Shown: piece after piece, positions 8,526 through 15,628 of the stretch
Layout of the letters: each line of letters begins with the position of its first letter
Position numbering within the stretch: position 1 is the first letter of the stretch
Origin: JAVKSM01 sp039583705
GTDB lineage: Bacteria > Actinomycetota > Actinomycetes > Mycobacteriales > Pseudonocardiaceae
Reading direction: 5' to 3'
DNA: 42,491 nucleotides
NCBI GenBank assembly: GCA_039583705.1
Contig: JAVKSM010000010.1
Location: 1 to 42,491, forward strand
Position numbers and translations under genes: made by a program
Notes under the pieces: model-generated
Databases searched by the model: none
What the model was told of the DNA's origin: nothing
The model's input: only the letters and a program-made list of their open reading frames with translations

Positions 8526-8813
8526 TCAGCTCCAGCGCTGCGCGTTGGCCCGCTCGGCCTGCTGGTAGTTCTGGTTGGCTTGGCCGAGGGCGGTGCCGAT
8601 CTGAGCCAGCACCTGATCGAGGTCGGTCGCGGCCTGGTCCCACTGCCGCTGCTTGGACTGGTAGTCCTCGGCGGCCCGGCCGGTCCAGCTCGAAACCATC
8701 GGCTGCAGGAACCGCCGGAGGTCCTCGAGCTCCTGGTTGATCCGCTGGGACGTGGCGGCGATGTTCGCCTGGGCGTCCTGGATCTCGCCGAACGTCACCT
8801 TGATGTCTGACAT
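8526..8813 (-). CDS. esxT: WXG100 (ESAT-6-like) protein, EsxT-type
   Basis: A 95-aa helical hairpin protein (MSDIKVTFGEIQDAQANI...) with the turn motif W-T-G at about residues 43-45 (SSWTGRAAEDY) and a C-terminal YxxxE secretion-type signal (YQQAE). ATG 8813 is chosen because GAGGAGG lies just upstream and WXG100 proteins are about 95-100 aa; the frame extends to 8846. It presumably forms a heterodimer with the adjacent gene product and is exported by a type VII system. Position next to rplM matches mycobacterial esxT/esxU of ESX-4, which is why I use that symbol. No eccB, eccC, eccD or mycP gene is in this window. Confidence 0.88.
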   Translation of the reverse strand: MSDIKVTFGEIQDAQANIAATSQRINQELEDLRRFLQPMVSSWTGRAAEDYQSKQRQWDQAATDLDQVLAQIGTALGQANQNYQQAERANAQRWS

Positions 8814-8865
8814 CGGAAAAGCCTCCTCGCTCACCCGTCCGCCCACCCGTTGGTCGTGACGCTGC

Positions 8866-9177
8866 TCAGCCCAGCGCCTCCGTGATCCGGTTCATCGCCG
8901 CCGCCTGCTCCTCTTCCTGCTGGCCGTAGGTCCGCGCCGAGCCCTGGATCGCCTCGCCGATCCCCTGCAGCGCCTGGTTGAGCCTCCGAGCGTCCTCGTT
9001 CCAGCGCTGGATCAGGGTCTGGAACGCGGTAGCCGCCGGGCCCTGCCAGGCCCCTTCCAGCGGCGCCAGCCCTGACATCAGCGACGACAACTGGCCCTGC
9101 ACCCGGTCGTTGACGTCGTTCACGTGTCGGGCAGCCTGCTGCATCTGCTCGGTCGAGGTGCCGTAACCACCAGCCAT
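8866..9177 (-). CDS. esxU: WXG100 (ESAT-6-like) protein, EsxU-type
   Basis: A 103-aa predicted helix-turn-helix hairpin (MAGGYGTSTEQMQQAARHV...) with the W-Q-G turn at about residue 44 (EGAWQGPAATAF) and a C-terminal YxxxE (YGQQE) in an acidic Gln-rich tail. The start is ATG 9177, and the gene lies 52 nt upstream of the other WXG100 gene on the same strand. It is the likely partner of the EsxT-type protein in a type VII-secreted heterodimer. The symbol is by synteny with the mycobacterial esxU-esxT-rplM order, not by sequence comparison. Confidence 0.86.
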   Translation of the reverse strand: MAGGYGTSTEQMQQAARHVNDVNDRVQGQLSSLMSGLAPLEGAWQGPAATAFQTLIQRWNEDARRLNQALQGIGEAIQGSARTYGQQEEEQAAAMNRITEALG

Positions 9178-9428
9178 CTGCCTGAAGACCCTTCATCTCG
9201 GATGTGGACAGACCTTGCGACGCGCAGGCTGCCAGCCCGGTTCCCTGCCAAGCACAACGGGTCGCAACTCGTTGCGAGCGGGAACGCTCCGGGCCGGTGC
9301 TGACCACTCGGCGGTCACGACGAGCGGCAGCCCCCCACTGAGCGATCTTGGTAGGGTGAGCTGACGCAGCTCTCGGGCCAGCGAAGCCGCAGGGTGAGGC
9401 CCATGACCACGCCGATGAGGGATCACCG
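9178..9428. other. divergent intergenic region between esxU and the methyltransferase gene
   Basis: About 250 bases with no convincing gene apart from a nine-codon leader frame at 9403-9432. Promoters for both flanking genes should lie here, but I see no clear -35/-10 pair or operator. Confidence 0.5.
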
Positions 9429-9432
9429 ATGA
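9403..9432 (+). CDS. putative 9-codon leader peptide overlapping the methyltransferase start
   Basis: ATG 9403 is preceded by AGGG and GAGG and encodes MTTPMRDHR. Its TGA (9430-9432) overlaps the ATG (9429-9431) of the methyltransferase gene as ATGA. This would couple translation of the two. It is too short to judge by codon use and could be chance. Confidence 0.25.
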   Translation: MTTPMRDHR

Positions 9433-10052
9433 CCAGGTCGTCAGCGGGCGCAGTCAACCGTCACGTCGGTCATCCCGGTTTCACCGGGATGACCGGACTG
9501 TTGGTCGGGCTCACGATGGTCGTCGGGCGGGGCGGCGTCGCTCGCCTCGCCGCTGACCTGGCCGCTGTGTCGGCTGCGGACCGGGTCATCGACGTCGGTT
9601 GCGGCCCGGGTAGCGCCGTCAGGGAAGCCGCCCGCCGCGGGGCACGCGTGACCGGGGTGGATCCGGCACCCGTGATGCTCCGGCTCGCTCGGGCGTTGAC
9701 CCGCGCCCGGCCCGCCATCACCTGGGCCGAGGGCGCCGCGGAAGACCTGCGGCAGCCGGACGGTTCGGCGACGGTCCTGTGGTCACTGGCGAGCGCGCAC
9801 CACTGGACGGACGTCGCCGCGGGGATCGCCGAGGCAGGGCGAGCGCTCGCACCCGGAGGGCAGCTTCTCGCGATCGAACGGTGCGTGCGCCCCGGCGCCA
9901 CCGGGCTCGCCAGCCACGGGTGGACCCACCCGCAGGCGGCGGCCTTCGCCGTCGAGTGCCGGGCGGCCGGCTTCGACGACGTGCGGGTCGCCAGGCACAC
10001 CCTCAGGCGACGGGCCGTCTTCGTGGTCAGGGCCGTCCGCCGCGCCGGCTGA
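9429..10052 (+). CDS. class I SAM-dependent methyltransferase
   Basis: A 207-aa Rossmann-fold methyltransferase of the Methyltransf_11/25 type. SAM-binding motif I is VIDVGCGPGSA (about residues 53-63), followed by the motif II acidic region GVDPAP and a motif III-like ATVLWSLASAHHW. The substrate cannot be deduced from sequence. ATG 9429 has an AGGG about eight nt upstream. It is transcribed away from the WXG100 genes and converges on mshC, with only a 30-nt gap. No adjacent biosynthetic gene identifies its role. Confidence 0.82.
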   Translation: MTRSSAGAVNRHVGHPGFTGMTGLLVGLTMVVGRGGVARLAADLAAVSAADRVIDVGCGPGSAVREAARRGARVTGVDPAPVMLRLARALTRARPAITWAEGAAEDLRQPDGSATVLWSLASAHHWTDVAAGIAEAGRALAPGGQLLAIERCVRPGATGLASHGWTHPQAAAFAVECRAAGFDDVRVARHTLRRRAVFVVRAVRRAG

Positions 10053-10082
10053 GCGCTCCCCGGCCGAGCGAGGAACGCCGGG

Positions 10083-11327
10083 CTACAGCGCCACGCCGAG
10101 CAGGGCGTCGACGGCTGTTCGGAGCGCGGCGGGCGCATCGGGGTCGCGACCGTGACCGTGACCGCTCAGGGCCTCCTCCACCCAGGTGTCGACGGCCACC
10201 AGCGCCTCCGGGCTGTCCAGGTCGTCGGCCAGGCGGGCGCGCAGCAGCGCCACGGTGGGCGCGGCGTCCGGGCCGGCCGGCAGCGTCGTCGCCTCCCGCC
10301 AGCGGGCCAGCCGCGCCTGGCCGGCCGCCAGCAGATCCGGTGTCCACGAGCGGTCCGACCGCCAGTGGCCCGACAGCAGCGCCAGCCGCAGCGCCATCGG
10401 GTCGACCCCGTCGGCCCGCAGCCGGGACACGAACACCAGGTTGCCCCGGGACTTCGACATCTTGGCGCCGTCCAGCGCGATCATCCCGGCGTGGCCGTAG
10501 TGCCGGGCGAACGGGTGGATGCCGGTGAGGACCTCGACGTGGGCGGCCCCGAACTCGTGGTGCGGAAAGGCGAGGTCCGACCCACCGCCCTGGACGTCGA
10601 GCTGCGGGCCGAGCCGGTTGAACGCGATCGCCGCGCACTCGACGTGCCAGCCCGGCCGCCCCGGCCCGAGCTCGGAGTCCCAGGACGGCTCCCCTTCCCG
10701 GACGCTGCGCCACAGCACCGGGTCCAGCGGGTGCCGCTTGCCGCGCCGGTCCGGGTCCCCGCCGCGCTCCGCGAACAGCTCGAGCATCCTCGCCTCGCCG
10801 CAACCGCAGACGTAACCGACGGTCGGTGTGGCCGAGCGGTCAAAGTAGATGTCCGCGTGCCCGGTGTCCTCGACGCGGTAGGCGACCCCGGCGGCCAGCA
10901 GCTTGGCGACCATCTCGACGATCTCGGGGATGGCTTCGACGGCACCGACGAAGTCGCGCGGCGGGACCACCCGCAGCGCCTCCATGTCCTCGCGGAACAA
11001 CGCCGTCTCCCGCATCCCGAGGACGACCCAGTCGGCGGAGTCCCGCCGGGCGCGCTCCAGCAGCGGGTCGTCGACGTCGGTGACGTTCTGCACGTAGTGC
11101 ACGTCGTGACCGCCGTCCCGCCACAGCCGGTTGATCAGGTCGAAAGCCGTGTAGGTTGCGGCGTGGCCCAGGTGGGTCGCGTCATAGGGGGTGATCCCGC
11201 ACACGTACATGAGGGCGGTCCGCCCCGGCGTCACCGGTCGGACCCGGGCGGTGGCGGTGTCGTAGAGCCGCAACGGCACAGGCGCCCCTGCGACCCTGGG
11301 CACGGGCACGGTTGACCACGGCTGCAT
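10083..11327 (-). CDS. mshC: MshC, cysteine:GlcN-inositol ligase (mycothiol biosynthesis)
   Basis: A 414-aa cysteinyl-tRNA-synthetase-like enzyme. It ligates cysteine, via cysteinyl-adenylate, to GlcN-Ins, the ATP-dependent step of mycothiol synthesis. Visible features are the N-terminal MQPWSTVPVPRVAG typical of MshC (absent from CysS), the Zn-ligand region MYVCGITPYD, the HIGH-like HLGH, the VQNVTDVDD segment and KMSKS (KMSKSRGN). The protein ends soon after the catalytic core and lacks the CysS anticodon-binding domain. Mycothiol is the main low-molecular-weight thiol of most Actinobacteria. The gene is divergent from the hopanoid operon. Confidence 0.95.
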   Translation of the reverse strand: MQPWSTVPVPRVAGAPVPLRLYDTATARVRPVTPGRTALMYVCGITPYDATHLGHAATYTAFDLINRLWRDGGHDVHYVQNVTDVDDPLLERARRDSADWVVLGMRETALFREDMEALRVVPPRDFVGAVEAIPEIVEMVAKLLAAGVAYRVEDTGHADIYFDRSATPTVGYVCGCGEARMLELFAERGGDPDRRGKRHPLDPVLWRSVREGEPSWDSELGPGRPGWHVECAAIAFNRLGPQLDVQGGGSDLAFPHHEFGAAHVEVLTGIHPFARHYGHAGMIALDGAKMSKSRGNLVFVSRLRADGVDPMALRLALLSGHWRSDRSWTPDLLAAGQARLARWREATTLPAGPDAAPTVALLRARLADDLDSPEALVAVDTWVEEALSGHGHGRDPDAPAALRTAVDALLGVAL

Positions 11328-11405
11328 ATGGGCAAGGGTATGACGTGGCCGACGGCGACCCGGCGGGCGCAGGCCGCCTTGACCCGACGGCCGACGTGTG
11401 CCATA

Positions 11406-11478
11406 CGATCACCGGCAAAGTTATGTGATCGGTAAGGCTGGGATCATCGGCAAGACTGGGAAGCCGTCTCGCGACGGC
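11406..11478 (+). promoter_or_regulatory. candidate regulatory region and 5'-UTR hairpin upstream of hpnC
   Basis: Within the mshC-hpnC divergent gap, CGATCAC (11406-11412) and GTGATCG (11425-11431) form a perfect 7-bp inverted repeat with a 12-nt spacer, suitable for a dimeric regulator. Related GATC...GGCAAG/GGTAAG blocks recur at 11427 and 11442. At 11463-11478, GCCGTC-TCGC-GACGGC forms a perfect 6-bp hairpin ending four nt before the GGGAG SD sequence of hpnC, so it could affect ribosome access. No clear -35/-10 pair is visible. Confidence 0.4.
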
Positions 11479-11494
11479 AGGCGGGAGACGGTCC

Positions 11495-12403
11495 ATGGCG
11501 CCGGTCGCGGCGGGTCCCCCGGGCACTGGTGGGCCAGCCCGCCCGGTGCCGTCGGCCCCGCTGCCATCGACCGGGGCGGTGCTTTCCCGGGCCGGCTCGG
11601 AGAACTTCCCGGTCGCCACCCGGCTGCTGCCGGCCCGGGTGCGGTCGCACCTGCTCGCCCTGTACGGCTACGCCCGCTTCGTCGACGACATCGGCGACGA
11701 GCCGGCGGAGGACCCGGACCAGCGGCTCGCGAAGCTGGACCGGGTCGACGCGGATCTGGACCGGCTCTACCGAGACATCCTCCCCGAGCTGGCCCCGGTG
11801 CGCTCGCTGCGCGGCACCGTGGTCTCCTGCGGCATCCCCCGCGGGCCGCTCGCCCGGCTCGTCGAGGCCAACCGGCGCGACCAGAGGCAGGTCCGCTACC
11901 CGAGCTTCGAATCCCTGGTCGAGTACTGCACCTTCTCCGCCGACCCGGTCGGCGAAATGGTGCTCATGGTCTTCGGTGCCGCCACTCCCGATCGGGTGGC
12001 GCTGTCCAACCGGATCTGCACGGGACTGCAGGTGCTGGAGCACTGCCAGGACGTCGGCGAGGACTTCCGCCGCGGCCGGGTGTACCTGCCGCAGGCCGAT
12101 CTCGCGGAGGCCGGCGCCTGCGAGGCCGACCTGTCCGCCGCGACGACGTCCCCCGCGCTGCGCGGCGCGGTGCGCCGCCAGGTGGACCGCGCCGTTGACC
12201 TGCTCGACGAGGGTGCCGCCCTGGTGGGAACGCTGCACGGGCTGGGCCGGGTGGCCGTGGCGGGCTACGTCGGGGGTGGGCGGGCCACCGCCGCGGCGTT
12301 GCGGCGGGCGGGTCACGACGTGCTCGCCGCCGACATCCGGCCCGGGAAGGGGCGGCTGCTCGCCGAATGGGCCCGGCTGGCCGCCACGGGAGGCCGGCGA
12401 TGA
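11495..12403 (+). CDS. hpnC: HpnC, squalene/phytoene synthase-family protein (hydroxysqualene synthase)
   Basis: A 302-aa trans-isoprenyl diphosphate synthase-family protein. In the HpnCDE route HpnD joins two farnesyl diphosphates to presqualene diphosphate, HpnC converts this to hydroxysqualene, and HpnE reduces it to squalene. Both Asp-rich motifs are present: ARFVDDIGDE near residue 65 and QDVGEDFRRGRVYLP near residue 190. The motif NFPVATRLLP near the N-terminus is typical of HpnC. ATG 11495 has GGGAG seven nt upstream. The Pro/Ala-rich first ~30 residues are an extra extension. It is first in a six-gene operon, and its stop overlaps the hpnD start (ATGA). Confidence 0.92.
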   Translation: MAPVAAGPPGTGGPARPVPSAPLPSTGAVLSRAGSENFPVATRLLPARVRSHLLALYGYARFVDDIGDEPAEDPDQRLAKLDRVDADLDRLYRDILPELAPVRSLRGTVVSCGIPRGPLARLVEANRRDQRQVRYPSFESLVEYCTFSADPVGEMVLMVFGAATPDRVALSNRICTGLQVLEHCQDVGEDFRRGRVYLPQADLAEAGACEADLSAATTSPALRGAVRRQVDRAVDLLDEGAALVGTLHGLGRVAVAGYVGGGRATAAALRRAGHDVLAADIRPGKGRLLAEWARLAATGGRR

Positions 12404-13269
12404 CGACGCTGGCCGGGGTGCGCAGCGCCTACGAGCACTGCGAGCAGATCACCCGCAGCCAGGCCCGCAACTTCTCCTACGGCATCCGGCTGCTGCCCGA
12501 ACCCAAGCGGTTCGCGCTCTCGGCGGTGTACGCATTCGCCAGGCGCGTCGACGACATCGGTGACGGGGAACTGCCGGCCGAGCGCAAGCTCAGCCTGCTC
12601 GCGCAGGCCCGCGACGACGTGCACCGCGCGAGCTTCGACTCCCCTGACCCGGTGCTCGTCGCCTTGGCGCACGCCTCGACCCACATGTCGATCCCGCTGG
12701 CGGCCTTCGACGAGCTCGTCGAAGGCTGCGAGGCCGACGTGCGGGGCACCGCGTACCGGAGCTTCGACGAGCTGGCCCACTACTGCCACTGCGTCGCCGG
12801 CTCCATCGGCCGGCTCTCGCTCGGCGTGTTCGGTACCCCGGACCCCAGGCTGGCTGAGCCGCTGGCCGACGCCCTGGGAATCGCCTTGCAGCTCACGAAC
12901 ATCCTGCGCGACCTGTTGGAGGACCGGCGCAAGGGGCGGGTCTACCTGCCTGACGAGGATCTGGCCCGGTTCGGTGTGACCCTGACGCTCGGCCCGGACG
13001 GCGGCTTCGCCGACGTGGCAGCCGACCTCGCCGCCCTGGTCCGTTTCGAGGCTCAGCGAGCCGAGAGCTGGTACTCCACCGGCCTGCGGCTGCTGCCGCT
13101 CATCGACCGGCGCAGCCGGGCCTGCTGCGCCGCGATGGCCGGGATCTACCACCGGCTGCTGCACCGGATCGCAGCCGCACCGGAGGTCGCGGTCCGCGGT
13201 CGCATGTCGCTGTCCGGCTGGCAGAAGACGGCCGTGGCGGTGCGCTCGTTGGCGGGGATGCCGCCGTGA
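12400..13269 (+). CDS. hpnD: HpnD, presqualene diphosphate synthase
   Basis: A 289-aa squalene/phytoene synthase-family enzyme expected to condense two farnesyl diphosphates into presqualene diphosphate. It has the signature RNFSYGIRLLP, the first Asp motif FARRVDDIGDGE (about residue 50) and the second, QLTNILRDLLEDRRKGRVYLP (about residue 170), plus RAESWYSTGLRLLPLID near the C-terminus. ATG 12400 is chosen over the upstream frame extension because GGGAGG lies at 12388-12393 and the homologous N-terminus starts here. Both ends overlap the neighbouring genes by four nt. Confidence 0.93.
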   Translation: MTTLAGVRSAYEHCEQITRSQARNFSYGIRLLPEPKRFALSAVYAFARRVDDIGDGELPAERKLSLLAQARDDVHRASFDSPDPVLVALAHASTHMSIPLAAFDELVEGCEADVRGTAYRSFDELAHYCHCVAGSIGRLSLGVFGTPDPRLAEPLADALGIALQLTNILRDLLEDRRKGRVYLPDEDLARFGVTLTLGPDGGFADVAADLAALVRFEAQRAESWYSTGLRLLPLIDRRSRACCAAMAGIYHRLLHRIAAAPEVAVRGRMSLSGWQKTAVAVRSLAGMPP

Positions 13270-14621
13270 GCCCCGCCACCGTCGTCGTCGGCGGCGGCCT
13301 CGCCGGCATCACAGCGGCGTTGCGGTGCCGCGACGCCGGCTGCGAGGTGACCCTGCTGGAGGCACGGCCCCGCCTCGGTGGCGCGACCTCCTCGTTCCGC
13401 CGGGGCGGGTTATCCGTCGACACCGGGCAGCACGTGTTCTTGCGCTGCTACACCGCCTACCGCGCCCTGCTGGGACGGCTCGGCATGACCCGGCACGTCC
13501 ATGTGCAGCGCCGCTTCGCCGTCCCCCTGCTGCGGCCGGACGGTGCGCGCACGGTGCTGCGGCGCACCGGGCTGCCGGCACCCGCCCACCTCGCGCCCGC
13601 CCTGCTCGGCCACCGCCTGTTACGCCCGGCGCAGCGGCTGGCCGCCGCGCGCACCGGCCTCGCGCTGCGCCGTCTCGACCCGGACGACCCGGCGCTGGAC
13701 GCGATGAGCTTCGGGCAATGGCTGGCAGGGCGCCGCGAGCCGGCGGAGGTCATCGAGGCGCTGTGGGGTCTGTTCACCGTTGCCGCGCTCAACGCAGCGC
13801 CCGCCGACGCCTCGCTGGCGCTGGCCGTCAAGGTGTTCCGCACCGGGCTGCTCGACGACGCCGAAGCTGGCGACCTCGGCGTGCCGCTGCTGCCGCTGGG
13901 CGAGCTGCACGGTGAGGCGGCGCAGCGTGCCCTGACCGCGGCCGGCGCCTCGGTGCGGCTGCGCACCAGAGCCACCGGCCTGCGCCGCACCGGCGACGGC
14001 TACCTCGTGGTGGTCGCCGGTGGGGCTGCGGTGGCGGCTGACGCGGTGGTGGTCGCGGTCCCACACCAGGCGGCGGCCGCCCTGCTCGACGGACTCGACC
14101 TGCCGGGGGTCGCCAGTTGGGCCGCGCTGGGCGCCTCCCCCATCGTCAACGCGCACGTCGTGTTCGACCGGCCAGTCACCGACCTGCCCTTCGCCGGGGT
14201 CGTCGGCTCGCCGCTGCAGTGGATCTTCGACCGCACGGCGGTCGCCGGGGCACCCTCGGGCCAGTACCTCGCAGTGTCGCTGTCCGCAGCTGCCGCCGAA
14301 CTGGCGGAGCGGACCGGCGCGTTGCTCGCGACCCTGCTGCCCGCCCTCTGCGGGCTCTTCCCGGGCGCGGCACAGGCGGAGGTGACCGACTCGTTCGTCA
14401 CCAGGGAACCGAGAGCGACCTTCCGCCAGGCCCCGGGAACCCGTCGGCTGCGCCCACCCGCCGGCACGGCGCTGCCCGGCCTCGCGCTCGCCGGTGCGTG
14501 GACCGACACCGGATGGCCCGACACCATGGAGGGTGCCGTGCGCAGTGGCGAGTCGGCCGCGGCGGCCGTCCTCGGGACGGCCGCCGGCCGCTCCGGCCGA
14601 CCCGTCGAGGTGACCGCATGA
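13266..14621 (+). CDS. hpnE: HpnE, hydroxysqualene dehydroxylase (FAD-dependent)
   Basis: A 451-aa flavin amine oxidase/phytoene desaturase-like protein. The N-terminal dinucleotide-binding fold is VVVGGGLAGITAAL, with the FAD-ribose acidic residue in LLEARPRLGG about 20 residues later. The C-terminus has the FAD-contact segment LALAGAWTDTGWPDTMEGAVRSG. Between them lies the HpnE-typical FGQWL and LWGLFTVAALN. It reductively removes the hydroxyl of hydroxysqualene to give squalene. The start is GTG 13266, overlapping hpnD by four nt. Confidence 0.93.
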   Translation: MSPATVVVGGGLAGITAALRCRDAGCEVTLLEARPRLGGATSSFRRGGLSVDTGQHVFLRCYTAYRALLGRLGMTRHVHVQRRFAVPLLRPDGARTVLRRTGLPAPAHLAPALLGHRLLRPAQRLAAARTGLALRRLDPDDPALDAMSFGQWLAGRREPAEVIEALWGLFTVAALNAAPADASLALAVKVFRTGLLDDAEAGDLGVPLLPLGELHGEAAQRALTAAGASVRLRTRATGLRRTGDGYLVVVAGGAAVAADAVVVAVPHQAAAALLDGLDLPGVASWAALGASPIVNAHVVFDRPVTDLPFAGVVGSPLQWIFDRTAVAGAPSGQYLAVSLSAAAAELAERTGALLATLLPALCGLFPGAAQAEVTDSFVTREPRATFRQAPGTRRLRPPAGTALPGLALAGAWTDTGWPDTMEGAVRSGESAAAAVLGTAAGRSGRPVEVTA

Positions 14622-15628
14622 CGGCCCTGCCCGCCTCCGTCGTCACTGCCCGCGAGCTGGTCGATCCGGTGCTGCGCAAGGCGGTGGACCGGCTGGACCG
14701 CGACACCCGGCGGGTCGTCGGCTACCACTTCGGGTGGACCGACGTCTCGGGCGCGCCGGCCGGCAGCCCCGGTAAAGCGATCCGGCCTGCGTTGACGCTG
14801 GCCGCGGCCCGGGCCGGGGGCGGAAACCCGGACGCGGCGGTGGCGGGGGCCGCGGCAGTGGAGCTGGTGCACAACTTCTCGCTGCTGCACGACGACCTCA
14901 TGGACGGCGACACCGAGCGCCGCCACCGGCCCACCGCGTGGCGGGTGTTCGGCCGCAGCGCCGCCGTGCTGGCCGGCGACGGATTGCTCGCGCTGGCCGG
15001 CGAGCTGGTGCTGGAGGACGCCTCCCCGGCCGCCGCCGCCGCCGCGCGCACCCTGTTCGCCGCGACCGGGGCGCTCGTCGCGGGGCAGGCCGCCGATCTG
15101 GACTTCGAGAACCGCATGGACGTCACGCTCGGGGAGTGCCTGCGGATGGTGACCGCCAAGACCGGCGCGCTGCTCTCCTGCGCGACCCGGATCGGCGCCC
15201 AGCTGGTGCTCGCCCCGCCGACGGTGGTCGACGGGCTGGCGGTTTTCGGGGCCGAGCTCGGAGTGGCGTTCCAGCTCGTCGACGACCTGCTCGGGCTGTG
15301 GGGCGACCCGCAGCGGACCGGGAAGCCGGTGCTGTCGGACCTGCGAACGCGCAAGAAGTCGGTGCCGATCGTGCACGCGCTGACCTCGGGAACCTCCCAC
15401 GGCCGCCGGCTCGCCGAGCTGTACCGCCAGCCGGGCACGCTGACCGAGCAGGAGCTGCGCGAGGCGGCGGAGTGTGTGGTGGCTGCCGGCTCCCGGGACT
15501 GGGTGCGGGAGGAGTGCGAGCGCCGGCTGGGCGCCGCGGAGCGGCGGCTGCGGTCGGTCGTGACCGACGGCGCCGCGGCGGACATGCTGATCGAGCTGGG
15601 CGGGTTCATCGTGCGGAGGCAGCTGTGA
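14618..15628 (+). CDS. polyprenyl diphosphate synthase (FPP/GGPP-type)
   Basis: A 336-aa trans-isoprenyl diphosphate synthase. The first Asp-rich motif is LLHDDLMDGDTERRHRP (about residue 95), and the second is QLVDDLLGLWGDPQRTGKP (about residue 225), followed by the actinobacterial-type KKSVPIVHAL. In this operon it most likely supplies farnesyl diphosphate to HpnD, but chain length is not provable from sequence. The residues preceding the first motif (AVELVHNFSLLHDD) are compatible with short-chain products. The ATG at 14618 overlaps the hpnE stop (ATGA), and a much longer upstream open frame is a shadow. Confidence 0.9.
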   Translation: MTALPASVVTARELVDPVLRKAVDRLDRDTRRVVGYHFGWTDVSGAPAGSPGKAIRPALTLAAARAGGGNPDAAVAGAAAVELVHNFSLLHDDLMDGDTERRHRPTAWRVFGRSAAVLAGDGLLALAGELVLEDASPAAAAAARTLFAATGALVAGQAADLDFENRMDVTLGECLRMVTAKTGALLSCATRIGAQLVLAPPTVVDGLAVFGAELGVAFQLVDDLLGLWGDPQRTGKPVLSDLRTRKKSVPIVHALTSGTSHGRRLAELYRQPGTLTEQELREAAECVVAAGSRDWVREECERRLGAAERRLRSVVTDGAAADMLIELGGFIVRRQL

